A program made the translations under genes and the position numbers. Positions 16,906 to 24,123 of a stretch of DNA of 38,148 nucleotides are shown here, in pieces. Source of the DNA: Streptomyces aureus (GTDB lineage: Bacteria > Actinomycetota > Actinomycetes > Streptomycetales > Streptomycetaceae); assembly GCF_001418135.1 (NCBI RefSeq), contig NZ_LIPQ01000351.1, positions 1-38,148 on the forward strand, read 5' to 3'. The notes under the pieces were generated by a model that was not told the origin of the DNA, made no database searches, and was given only the letters and a program-made list of their open reading frames with translations. Numbering within the stretch: the stretch's first letter is position 1; the number at the start of each line of letters is the position of its first letter.

Positions 16906-17814
16906 TCAGGCCCGTGCCGCGACGGCCTCGTCGAGCAGCCGCGCGCGGTCGATGGCGTCGCTCGCGGTGGCCGGCACGGTGCACGCGTAGGCGCCCGCCA
17001 CCGCGCCGTAGAGCGCGCACCGGTCGAGGTCCTGGCCGGTCAGGCGGCCGAAGAGGAAGCCGGCGGCGAAGGCGTCGCCCGCGCCGTTGGAGTCGACCAC
17101 CGGCTCGCGGGGTGTGACGGCGGGTACGTGGACGAGCCCGGCGGCGGTCAGCATGGAGGCGCCCTCGGCCCCGGCGGTGGCGATCACGACCTCCGCCCGG
17201 CCCCGCTCCAGGATGCGGCGCATGGTCCGCTCCTTGTCCGGAAGGGCCGTGGCAGAGACGAAGACGATGTCCGCGCCGTAGGCGAAGGGTTCGTGATACG
17301 GGTTCTCGCCGTCCCAGTCGTGCAGATCCGTGGAGAGGGTGACGCCCGCCTCGCGCAGCAGCGGAAGGGCGTAGGCGCAGGGGTGCGTGATCGAGACATG
17401 GGCGTGCCGGCTCGCCGAGGCCAGGGGGCGGAGCAGTTCCTCGGGCAGCCGGTCGGACTCCCGCGAGCGGCTGTCGTCGTAGAGCGAGAGCCGGCGGCCG
17501 TCGGGTCCGACGAGGTTGACGGCCCGCTTCGTCCCGCCGGGCAGGGGCACCTCGGTGAACCCGATGCCCCGGTCGCGGTGGAACGCCCGGACGAGGTCGC
17601 CCGAGAGATCGTCGCCGATCATGTCGATGTGGTGCGTCCGCAGGCCGAGCGAGCTCAGACCCAGGGCGACGAAGTCGCCGGTCTGTCCGGCGCGGGTCTC
17701 GATGCCCGGCCGGATCATGTAGCTGTCGGCGTAGGGGAGGGGGAGCTCGGGCACGTACACGATCGTGTCGACGCCCGAGCCGCCCAGGACGAGGACGTCG
17801 TACCGACTGCTCAT
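16906..17814 (-). CDS. PfkB-family carbohydrate kinase
   Basis: A 302-residue ribokinase-like kinase that would phosphorylate a sugar or nucleoside with ATP in the cytoplasm. I chose the ATG at 17814 because GGGAGGAA lies just upstream; an in-frame ATG at 17847 would add 11 residues. Seen: the N-terminal VLVLGGSGVDTIVYVP, the substrate-binding region RAGQTGDFVALGLSSLG (41-57), TDLHDWDG (162-169) and the C-terminal PfkB signature DSNGAGDAFAAGF (241-253) with the catalytic base Asp247. The substrate cannot be assigned. The gene stands alone. A 12-base palindrome, a likely operator of a sugar-responsive repressor, lies about 79 bases upstream. Confidence 0.9.
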   Translation of the reverse strand: MSSRYDVLVLGGSGVDTIVYVPELPLPYADSYMIRPGIETRAGQTGDFVALGLSSLGLRTHHIDMIGDDLSGDLVRAFHRDRGIGFTEVPLPGGTKRAVNLVGPDGRRLSLYDDSRSRESDRLPEELLRPLASASRHAHVSITHPCAYALPLLREAGVTLSTDLHDWDGENPYHEPFAYGADIVFVSATALPDKERTMRRILERGRAEVVIATAGAEGASMLTAAGLVHVPAVTPREPVVDSNGAGDAFAAGFLFGRLTGQDLDRCALYGAVAGAYACTVPATASDAIDRARLLDEAVAARA

Positions 17815-17892
17815 CAAAGTTCCTCCCGTACGCGTGGGGCGACTCAACTGCCCCCGATCGCTGGTGAGTCAAGCAGTCCGCGACACCTGTCG

Positions 17893-17904
17893 GCAAGATC
17901 TTGC
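17893..17904. promoter_or_regulatory. Perfect palindrome GCAAGATCTTGC upstream of the PfkB kinase
   Basis: A 12-base perfect palindrome in the divergent region between the kinase (start 17814) and the protease (start 18066). Two GTTGCGG copies follow at about 17910 and 17923. TTGC-rich palindromes of this kind are typical operators of LacI-family sugar repressors. It is closer to the kinase, which is the likely target. Confidence 0.45.
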
Positions 17905-18022
17905 AGGCTGTTGCGGAAAGCAGTTGCGGGGATGTGGTCCCCGTCGCCCTCCGGCTTCGAATGTCCGGTCGTGGTCTGGACCTGACAAGTGGACTGTCGC
18001 TACCGTGTCTCCCACGCTCGGT

Positions 18023-18036
18023 TGAGAGCGCTCTCA
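18023..18036 (+). promoter_or_regulatory. LacI/CebR-like operator TGAGAGCGCTCTCA
   Basis: A 14-base perfect palindrome 27 bases upstream of the protease start. It differs by one symmetric pair from the streptomycete CebR operator TGGGAGCGCTCCCA, which responds to cellobiose and related sugars. It lies in the expected promoter/leader zone of the protease gene. Confidence 0.55.
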
Positions 18037-18065
18037 GCGCCTGCTCCCCCCACTAGGAGGCCCCT

Positions 18066-19208
18066 GTGAAACGTACGTCCGCCCTGCGCGCCGCCGCCGC
18101 GGCCCTGCTGCTCACCGTCGGACTCGGCGCCGCCCAGGCGATGCCCGCGAGCGCCGTCCCCGCCGCCACCGCGCCCACCGCCTCGGCGGGACTCCTCGAG
18201 GCCATGCGCCAGGATCTCGGGCTCACCGCACAGCAGGCCGAGGAACGGCTGGCGGCCGAACGCACGGCGGCCCGCGTCGAGTCCGAGGCCAAGAAGGCCG
18301 CCGGCGCCTCGTACGGCGGCTCCTGGTTCGACGCGGCCACCGGGCGGCTCGTCGTGGCCCTCACCGACCGCGACGAGGAGGCGGGGGTGAGGGCGCTCGG
18401 CGCCGACACCCGGCTCGTCCGGCACAGCGCCGAGGCGCTCGACCGGGCCAAGGCGCGGCTCGACGCCCGCCCCGCCCCCGGCGGTGTCGCCGGCTGGCAC
18501 GTCGACCCCCGCTCCAACAGCGTCGTCGTCACCGTCGTCCGCGCCGACCGGAACGCCCCCGCCGTACGGGCCTTCGTCGAGCGGGCCCGTGAGGCCGGAC
18601 CCGTCACCGTCGCCGAAACGGCGACCGCGCCCCGTACGTACGCCGCCGGAACCGTCGGCGGCGACCCCTACTACACCGGCAACGTCCGCTGTTCCATCGG
18701 CTTCTCCGTGCACGGCGGCTTCGTCACCGCCGGGCACTGCGGCGGGGCCGGAGCGGCGGTGCGGGGCTGGGACGGCTCCGCGATGGGCACCTTCCAGGGC
18801 TCCTCGTTCCCCGGGAACGACTACGCGTACGTGAGCATCCACAGCGGCTGGTGGACGGTGCCCGTGGTGCTCGGCTGGGGTGCGATACCGGACCGGCTCG
18901 TCAAGGGCTCCGCCGAGGCGCCGGTCGGCGCGTCGATCTGCCGCTCCGGTTCCACGACCAAGTGGCACTGCGGCAGCGTCCTGGCCAAGAACGAGACCGT
19001 GAACTACAGCCAGGGCGCGGTGCACCAGATGACGAAGACCAGTGTGTGCGCGGAGGGCGGTGACTCCGGCGGCGCGTTCATCAGCGGCGACCAGGCGCAG
19101 GGTGTCACGTCCGGCGGCTGGGGCAACTGCTCGACCGGCGGAGAGACCTGGTTCCAGCCCGTGAACGAGATCCTCGGCCGCTACGGCCTCACGCTGCACA
19201 CGGCGTAA
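18066..19208 (+). CDS. Secreted chymotrypsin-fold serine protease (streptogrisin / alpha-lytic type)
   Basis: A 380-residue pre-pro-protease of family S1 that would degrade extracellular protein. The GTG at 18066 follows CTAGGAGG. Seen: a signal peptide (1-30), a pro-region (about 31-190) containing an alpha-lytic-protease-type folding domain (VAGWHVDPRSNSVVVTVV), and a mature domain from about 191. The catalytic triad is His224 in TAGHC, Asp252 in NDYAYV and Ser334 in GGDSGGAF. Cys pairs 209/225, 292/302 and 328/355 are placed for disulfides as in streptogrisins. No C-terminal binding module follows. A LacI-type palindrome directly upstream suggests carbon control. It is followed by a chitinase gene with its own promoter. 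Confidence 0.95.
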   Translation: MKRTSALRAAAAALLLTVGLGAAQAMPASAVPAATAPTASAGLLEAMRQDLGLTAQQAEERLAAERTAARVESEAKKAAGASYGGSWFDAATGRLVVALTDRDEEAGVRALGADTRLVRHSAEALDRAKARLDARPAPGGVAGWHVDPRSNSVVVTVVRADRNAPAVRAFVERAREAGPVTVAETATAPRTYAAGTVGGDPYYTGNVRCSIGFSVHGGFVTAGHCGGAGAAVRGWDGSAMGTFQGSSFPGNDYAYVSIHSGWWTVPVVLGWGAIPDRLVKGSAEAPVGASICRSGSTTKWHCGSVLAKNETVNYSQGAVHQMTKTSVCAEGGDSGGAFISGDQAQGVTSGGWGNCSTGGETWFQPVNEILGRYGLTLHTA

Positions 19209-19260
19209 CCCGCTGACGGGGGACCTGCGACACACTCAACGCCCTTACCCGCGAGGGTGG

Positions 19261-19289
19261 TTGACGAATGGTCTGGACCAACCTACGGT
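19261..19289 (+). promoter_or_regulatory. Chitinase promoter with DasR-type (dre) operator in the spacer
   Basis: TTGACG (19261-19266) and TACGGT (19284-19289) form -35 and -10 boxes with a 17-base spacer. The spacer holds TGGTCTGGACCA (19269-19280), which matches the DasR site core TGGTCTAGACCA with one change. DasR is the GntR-type N-acetylglucosamine-responsive repressor of chitin utilisation, and binding here would block RNA polymerase. Confidence 0.82.
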
Positions 19290-19342
19290 CTGCTGGAGCG
19301 CGCGCCATACCTAGGACCCCCCCCACGTCCCAAGGAGCACGC

Positions 19343-20410
19343 ATGCCAGCGCCCCGGATCGCTCGTCTCCTCGGAGCAGGTCTCGCCACCCTGCTCGCAG
19401 CCGCCACCCTCGCGGCCCCCGCCGCCGTGGCCGCCCCCGCCGCCGCGGCGGCCGACACCTGCGCCCTCAAGCAGAAGCCCGCGGGCAAGGTGCTCCAGGG
19501 CTACTGGGAGAACTGGGACGGCGCGGCCAACGGCGTCCACCCGCCCTTCGGCTGGGCGCCCGTCGACGACCCGCGCTTCGCCGCCCACGGCTACAACGTC
19601 GTCAACGCCGCCTTCCCCGTGATCCGTTCGGACGGAACGGTGCTGTGGGAGGACGGCATGGACAGCACCGTCCGGGTCTCCACGCCGGCGCAGATGTGCA
19701 ACGCCAAGGCGGCGGGGGCGACGCTCCTCATGTCCATCGGCGGAGCCGCCGCGGGCATCGACCTCAGCTCCCGTGCCGTCGCGGACCGGTTCATCGCGAC
19801 CATCGTGCCCATCCTGAAGACGTACAACTTCGACGGGATCGACATCGACATCGAGACCGGTCTGGTCGGCAGCGGCAGCATCGGCACCCTGTCCGCGTCG
19901 CAGGCCAACCTGGTGCACATCATCGACGGGGTCCTCGCCCGCATGCCCGCCGGGTTCGGACTGACGATGGCCCCGGAGACCGCGTACGTCACCGGTGGCA
20001 GCGTCGCCTACGGCTCGATCTGGGGCGCGTACCTGCCGATCGTCAAGAAGTACGCCGACAACGGGCGCCTGTGGTGGCTCAACATGCAGTACTACAACGG
20101 CAGCATGTACGGATGCTCGGGTGACTCCTACTCGGCGGGCACCGTCGCCGGGTTCGTCGCGCAGACCGACTGTCTGAACCGCGGCCTCGTGATCCAGGGC
20201 ACCACCATCCGGGTGCCGTACGACAAGCAGGTCCCCGGCCTCCCCGCCCAGCCGGGCGCGGGCGGTGGCCACATGGCGCCGTCGCTCGTCGCACAGGCGT
20301 GGAACCACTACGGCGGGGCGCTCAAGGGCCTGATGACCTGGTCGGCGAACTGGGACGGGTCGAAGGGCTGGACGTTCGGCGACAACGTGAAGGCCCTCCA
20401 GGGTCGCTAG
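19343..20410 (+). CDS. Secreted GH18 chitinase, single catalytic domain
   Basis: A 355-residue glycoside hydrolase family 18 enzyme expected to cleave chitin outside the cell. The ATG at 19343 follows AAGGAG. Seen: a signal peptide (about 1-37, ending in an Ala run), VLQGYWENWDG (50-60) as the first beta strand, LLMSIGG (128-134) as the substrate-binding motif, and the catalytic FDGIDIDIE (163-171) with acid Glu171. The strands QYYNGSMYGC and LMTWSANWDGS end the barrel. There is no carbohydrate-binding or fibronectin module, so it is a short ChiC/ChiD-like catalytic form. Regulation by DasR is read from the promoter. It is transcribed independently of the protease upstream. Confidence 0.95.
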   Translation: MPAPRIARLLGAGLATLLAAATLAAPAAVAAPAAAAADTCALKQKPAGKVLQGYWENWDGAANGVHPPFGWAPVDDPRFAAHGYNVVNAAFPVIRSDGTVLWEDGMDSTVRVSTPAQMCNAKAAGATLLMSIGGAAAGIDLSSRAVADRFIATIVPILKTYNFDGIDIDIETGLVGSGSIGTLSASQANLVHIIDGVLARMPAGFGLTMAPETAYVTGGSVAYGSIWGAYLPIVKKYADNGRLWWLNMQYYNGSMYGCSGDSYSAGTVAGFVAQTDCLNRGLVIQGTTIRVPYDKQVPGLPAQPGAGGGHMAPSLVAQAWNHYGGALKGLMTWSANWDGSKGWTFGDNVKALQGR

Positions 20411-20444
20411 GGGGGTGTCGTCGAACTCCCGTCTGCCCGCCTGT

Positions 20445-20498
20445 GCCGTGCGCCGGACCGGTGATCCAGAATCTCGGATCTCTGGTCCGGGGCACGGC
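20445..20498 (+). terminator. Large hairpin after the chitinase gene
   Basis: GCCGTGCGCCGGACC (20445-20459) pairs with GGTCCGGGGCACGGC (20484-20498), 14 pairs with one G/G mismatch. An inner stem, GATCC/GGATC (20463-20467 and 20476-20480), adds to it. It ends 20 bases before the leader-peptide start, so it most likely terminates the chitinase message, but it could also take part in control of the next transcript. Confidence 0.6.
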
Positions 20499-20518
20499 AG
20501 TTGTGCTTTGCTGGCCGT

Positions 20519-20587
20519 ATGACCCTGCTCGTGACGCGCCGACACGTGGACTACGTGCGCGTCACGACCACGTCCTGTTCCGGCTGA
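20519..20587 (+). CDS. Short putative leader peptide (22 aa) upstream of DUF1684 gene
   Basis: The frame starts MTLLVTRRHVDYVRV and ends in a Cys-containing tail (SCSG), stopping at 20587. It matches the actinobacterial group annotated as putative leader peptide, with the RRHVD...RV core and a Cys near the end; related Cys-containing leaders control sulfur or cysteine genes by ribosome-mediated attenuation. There is no clear ribosome-binding site, so translation may be leaderless. The next 173 bases up to the DUF1684 start contain GC-rich inverted repeats (for example CGGCCC/GGGCCG near 20680) that could act as the attenuator. The rest of that stretch shows no further gene. Confidence 0.65.
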   Translation: MTLLVTRRHVDYVRVTTTSCSG

Positions 20588-20760
20588 CCCCGAGGCCCTC
20601 GTCCCGGCAGCCGGCCGTCGCCCGCGCGACCACCGTGCCCCCGTCACACCCCTGAGCGTCACCCTCCGGCAGCCCCTTCGGCCCCGCCGGAACGGGCCGG
20701 CGCGAGCGGTCTCCCGGTGCAAGCCCCGCATCCGATGCGCAGACGACATCAGGAGGACCC

Positions 20761-21624
20761 ATGACCACCCGTAACGCCCCCGTTCCCACGACCGGGACCC
20801 GCGTCGACGCCGACTCCGGACTGGCGGCCTTCACCGCCGAGTGGGAGGAGTGGCACCGCGACAAGGACGCCCGGCTCGCCTCCGAGCACGGCTTCCTCGC
20901 CATCACCGGCCTGCACTGGCTCACCGACGAGCCGCAGCGCGTTCCCGACGCCCCCGGGCTCTGGTCGACCGGACCCGAAGGCGTCACCGTCGAACTCGAC
21001 GAGGGGACCGAACTCGTCGTCGACGGCGCGGCCGTCCGGGGACGGTACGACTTCGGCGTCATCCCGGAGCGCGGCGGCGTCGACGCCGTCTGGGGCGACA
21101 CCGTGATCGAGGTCGCCAAGCGCGGCGGCCACCACATCGTCCGGCCCAGGCGCCCCGGCCACCCGCTGCGGGTCGCGTTCACCGGGACACCCGCGTACGC
21201 GCCCGATCCGCGCTGGGTCGTCACCGGCCGCTACGTCCCCTTCGCCGAGCCGCGACCGACCACCGTCGGCGCCTCCGTCGAGGGGCTGCGGCACGTCTAC
21301 GACGCACCGGGCAGGATCACCTTCCGGCTCGACGGCCGGGAACTGAGCCTGACCGCCTTCAACGGATACACCCCCGGCGGCTTCACGGTGCTCTTCACCG
21401 ACGCGACCTCGGGCGTCACCACGTACGCGGCCAATCGCAGCCTGCGGATCGACGCGCCCGGCCCCGACGGCGACGTCCTGCTCGACTTCAACCGCGCCAC
21501 CAATCTCCCCTGCGCGTACACCGACTTCGCGACCTGCCCGCTGCCGCCCGCCGAGAACCGGCTGCCCGTCGCGGTCGAGGCCGGGGAGAGGATCCCGCAC
21601 GAGCGCGCCCGGGTCACTCCGTAG
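20761..21624 (+). CDS. DUF1684 domain protein
   Basis: A 287-residue cytoplasmic protein of the DUF1684 family, function unknown. CAGGAGGACCC precedes the ATG. Seen: AEWEEWHRDKDARLASEHGF and GLHWLTDEPQRVP at the start, a beta-rich middle, and the family signature FNRATNLPCAYTDFATCPLP followed by ENRLPVAVEAGE (about 244-275). That last block holds conserved Asn, Pro, Cys and Asp positions that could form an active or metal site (inference). It is preceded by a short leader peptide on the same strand, suggesting attenuation control possibly linked to cysteine or sulfur supply. No downstream partner gene lies close by. Confidence 0.9.
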   Translation: MTTRNAPVPTTGTRVDADSGLAAFTAEWEEWHRDKDARLASEHGFLAITGLHWLTDEPQRVPDAPGLWSTGPEGVTVELDEGTELVVDGAAVRGRYDFGVIPERGGVDAVWGDTVIEVAKRGGHHIVRPRRPGHPLRVAFTGTPAYAPDPRWVVTGRYVPFAEPRPTTVGASVEGLRHVYDAPGRITFRLDGRELSLTAFNGYTPGGFTVLFTDATSGVTTYAANRSLRIDAPGPDGDVLLDFNRATNLPCAYTDFATCPLPPAENRLPVAVEAGERIPHERARVTP

Positions 21625-21820
21625 GTGCTCGGCCCGGGGAACTCCGGCCCTTTCCACGGTTGCGTCCGTGAGCGCCCCGCCGGCTGATGCCCAACTCCGC
21701 CGTGTCCGGCTCCACGTCCACCGCCGTGCCCGCCCGCAGGGGCGACGGTGAGCGTGAGCCGGTCGGCGGGAGCGCTCTCGGACGCGGGCCGCCGCGCGGA
21801 TCGCCCGGGGTCCGACGGCG

Positions 21821-21836
21821 TGTGATCAGCGTCACG
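21821..21836. promoter_or_regulatory. Crp-like site upstream of the hypothetical gene at 21921
   Basis: TGTGATCAGCGTCACG fits the streptomycete Crp consensus GTG-N6-GNCAC exactly (GTG at 21822, CAC at 21833) and resembles TGTGA-N6-TCACA with one mismatch. It lies 85 bases before the start of the next gene. The rest of the 296-bp gap shows no gene. Confidence 0.4.
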
Positions 21837-21920
21837 CACGCCCTCCGTGATGGTTCCGGGCCGCCTTCCGCTTGATCATCCGGCGAATCACGCCGCTTCG
21901 AAGGGGAAGGGTGATCACGT

Positions 21921-22397
21921 ATGGACCGCGAAAACCTGACGCTGTCCGCGGCCGACATGGGGCGTCACGCAGCCGAGTTCGTGGGGCGTGCCACCGCAAG
22001 GGCGCGGCTTCCGCTCGACTACACCGCGGCGAGCCTGCGCGTCGTCGACCGGCTCATCGACGGACTCCGGCAGGGCGGCGCAGGACGGGAGGCCATGGCC
22101 GGGCCCCTGATCGGCATCGGCGCCTACGTCGGCGAGGTGCTGGTGCGCGAGGCGGGCGCGGTCTGGGTCGACATCCCTCCGGAGCACCTGCTCCGGTCCG
22201 TCTTCGCCCACCCCGTCGGGTCGCGGATGCCGGACGGCCGGGTGTGGAATCCGCTCGGCCGGACCGTGAACCGCTTCGAGATCGGACCGCAGGAATCCCT
22301 CCAGAACTACTTCCTCACCCTGCACGGCCGGCGGCCGCCACGCACCCGCAGACGGCCGGTCCGGTCGCCGGACGGCCTGGCGGCGGGCCTGTGCTGA
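21921..22397 (+). CDS. Hypothetical protein, 158 aa
   Basis: No family recognised with certainty. The ATG at 21921 follows AAGGG at suitable distance. The protein is mixed alpha/beta with no signal peptide or membrane helix. Seen: an N-terminal helical part (AAEFVGRATARARLPLDYT, RVVDRLIDGL), GPLIGIGAYVGEVLVREAGAVWVDIP in the middle, then GRVWNPLGRTVNRFEIGPQESLQNYF. The last 25 residues are Arg/Pro-rich and probably disordered. The layout resembles streptomycete proteins of unknown function in which a helical domain precedes a Trp/Asn-containing loop. The sigma factor gene begins 79 bases downstream on the same strand and may be in the same transcript. Confidence 0.7.
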   Translation: MDRENLTLSAADMGRHAAEFVGRATARARLPLDYTAASLRVVDRLIDGLRQGGAGREAMAGPLIGIGAYVGEVLVREAGAVWVDIPPEHLLRSVFAHPVGSRMPDGRVWNPLGRTVNRFEIGPQESLQNYFLTLHGRRPPRTRRRPVRSPDGLAAGLC

Positions 22398-22476
22398 CGG
22401 TCTGACAGGATGACTGCCTTCCGGTACACCGTGGTCACCGGAGGTTCGTGGACGTACCGGTTGTGAAGAGGATCGT

Positions 22477-23058
22477 GTGGACGAGGGGACGGGGCATGGG
22501 CCCACCGCGGCACGCGATTCCGAACTCGGCTCGGCAGTCGCACGGGCGCAGGAGGGCGACGAGGAGGCCTTCGCGTACGCGTACCGGACCGTCTGTCCGG
22601 GGCTCCTCGGCTACCTGAGGGGCATCGTCGGCGAGGACGCCGAGGACGTGGCCTCCGAGGCCTGGCTGGAGATCGCCCGCGACCTCGGCCGGTTCCGCGG
22701 CGACGGCGTGGGCTTCCGCGGCTGGACCGCGACCATAGCCCGGCACCGGGCACTCGACCATCTGCGGAGGGTACGGTCCCGTCCCCGGCCCGCCCTGCTC
22801 GAACAGGACGTGCTCGCACTGCCCGCCGCCGCCGACACGGCGGGGGACGCGCTGGAGGCCCTCTCCACCGAGCAGGCCCTCGCACTGGTCATGGGCCTGC
22901 CGCGGGAGCAGGCCGAAGCCGTACTGCTCCGGGTCGTCGTCGGTCTCGACGGGCCGACGGCCGCCCGGGTTCTGGGCAAACGCCCCGGTGCGGTACGGTC
23001 CGCCGCACACCGGGGATTGAAGCGACTGGCGCGGGAACTCAGGGGAACAGGGAGGTGA
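22477..23058 (+). CDS. ECF-type RNA polymerase sigma factor
   Basis: A 193-residue sigma-70 family factor of the extracytoplasmic-function type, which directs RNA polymerase to a stress or envelope regulon. The GTG at 22477 follows GAAGAG. Seen: region 2 (ARAQEGDEEAFAYAYRTV, then GEDAEDVASEAWLEIARDLGRF and GFRGWTATIARHRALDHLRR, about 20-100) and region 4 (ALSTEQALALVMGLPREQAEAVLLRVVVGLDGPTAARVLGKRPGAVRSAAHRGLKRL, about 127-185) with its helix-turn-helix. It overlaps no neighbour, but the next gene starts 5 bases after its stop, so the two are one operon and the partner is a candidate regulator of this sigma factor. Confidence 0.9.
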   Translation: MDEGTGHGPTAARDSELGSAVARAQEGDEEAFAYAYRTVCPGLLGYLRGIVGEDAEDVASEAWLEIARDLGRFRGDGVGFRGWTATIARHRALDHLRRVRSRPRPALLEQDVLALPAAADTAGDALEALSTEQALALVMGLPREQAEAVLLRVVVGLDGPTAARVLGKRPGAVRSAAHRGLKRLARELRGTGR

Positions 23059-23062
23059 TGGG

Positions 23063-23818
23063 ATGCCCGACGAGCATCGGTACGAAGGTCTGGAGCGGTC
23101 TCTGCGGTCCGCGCTGCGCGACGACCGGGAGGCGACGGACAGGGCCACCGAGGGCGGGGTCGTGACGGGCGGCGTCGCCGCGGGCGGGACGGCCGGGGAA
23201 GCGGTCGGTGAGGCGGAGGCGAGCGCGCGGGCCGCCTTCCGGGCCGCGCGTGACGCCGGACTGCACGTCCCCGGCCGGACGCGCCGGACGCGCCGCCGTG
23301 ACGACTGGACTCCCGGCGCCGCGCGGCGGCTTCGCCGGCGCTCCCTGAGATCGGCCCTCGCCGCGGCCCTCGCCAGCGTGACGCTGGGCGGAGTGGCCAT
23401 CGCCGCCGTGGACCTGCCCAGTCCCTTCGCGGACGAGCCGACGCCCGTCCCCACGACCCCCGTGCCCACGCCCGGCGGGACCACCGCCCCGGCGGCCGGC
23501 GCGACGACCCTGCCGGGTGTGACGTCCGCACCCCTGTCCGCGAGCCCGGCCACGCGGCCGGCGACGCACCCGGGCCAGGGGAGGGGCGGGGAGCACGGGG
23601 AGAGGAACGGGACGGACAACGGCCTGAAGAACGGACTCAGGAACGGACTGAAGACGGGGCAGGGGAACGGGTACGGGTACGGGTACGGGTACGGGTACGG
23701 CCACGCGAACGGACACGGGAGCGGCCCGGAGAAGGGCCCGAAGCCCGGATCGGACGACGCGCCGACCGACGCACCGAAGAAGGGGCCGAGGAACGACCCG
23801 GGCCGGGAGAAGCCCTGA
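23063..23818 (+). CDS. Single-pass membrane protein with Gly-Tyr repeats, probable sigma-factor partner
   Basis: A 251-residue protein; no known domain recognised. GGAGG (23051-23055) precedes the ATG at 23063. Seen: a cytoplasmic N-terminal part (1-95) with a helical ERSLRSALRDDREATDR and a basic stretch before the membrane, one helix at about 96-116 (SALAAALASVTLGGVAIAA), and an outer tail of low complexity: Pro/Thr linker, then NGLKNGLRNGLK, then GYGYGYGYGYG and a Lys/Pro/Gly end. The topology and its position 5 bases after the sigma gene fit an anti-sigma-like regulator, but there is no zinc (HX3CX2C) motif. The repetitive tail is probably prone to length changes. Confidence 0.75.
   Translation: MPDEHRYEGLERSLRSALRDDREATDRATEGGVVTGGVAAGGTAGEAVGEAEASARAAFRAARDAGLHVPGRTRRTRRRDDWTPGAARRLRRRSLRSALAAALASVTLGGVAIAAVDLPSPFADEPTPVPTTPVPTPGGTTAPAAGATTLPGVTSAPLSASPATRPATHPGQGRGGEHGERNGTDNGLKNGLRNGLKTGQGNGYGYGYGYGYGHANGHGSGPEKGPKPGSDDAPTDAPKKGPRNDPGREKP
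23618..23700 (+). repeat. In-frame coding repeats: three 12-mers and five 6-mers
   Basis: Three near-identical 12-base units (AACGGACTGAAG type at 23618, 23630 and 23642) encode NGLK/NGLR. Five exact copies of GTACGG (23671-23700) encode the Gly-Tyr run. Because both periods are multiples of three, slippage would lengthen or shorten the outer tail of the membrane protein without a frameshift. Confidence 0.9.
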
Positions 23819-24123
23819 CGCTCCGGCGACCCGTGCCCGGTTTTGCCTGTTTGCCTGTTGGCCTGGATGCCTGGATGCGCGGATGTCCGGATGCCGCCGC
23901 TCCACCCTTGTGGAGCAGGTGCCCCGGGGATCCTCGCGCGGGCCGGACCGCTCCGGCCCGCCCCGCCGCGCCGGAGAGGCGCTGGTCCACCCGCACGTGC
24001 CGTGGCGCACGTGCCGTCACGCACTCGACCGTCGCGCGCTGACCTCGTCGACCGGGTGACGTCCTCGCGATTGCCGCAGTTCGCGCCCCTGGGTCGGCGG
24101 TCGGCGGGGATACGGTCCGCTGC
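23819..24123. other. Intergenic stretch with short degenerate repeats
   Basis: This 305-base gap has no convincing gene. Bases 23842-23894 hold repeated TTGCCTGT and CCTGGATG/CCGGATG units of 8-10 bases. A TACGGT at about 24111-24116, seven bases before the ATG at 24124, could be the -10 box of a leaderless transcript for the transporter gene. Confidence 0.5.

Noticed and set aside
20588-20760. Possible cobalamin or other riboswitch before the DUF1684 gene
   Set aside because: A GGTGCAAG segment caught the eye, but the remaining conserved boxes of the cobalamin riboswitch are absent; the leader peptide explains the region better.
23618-23700. CRISPR-like or minisatellite array
   Set aside because: The units are 6 and 12 bases with no spacers and lie in frame inside a coding region.
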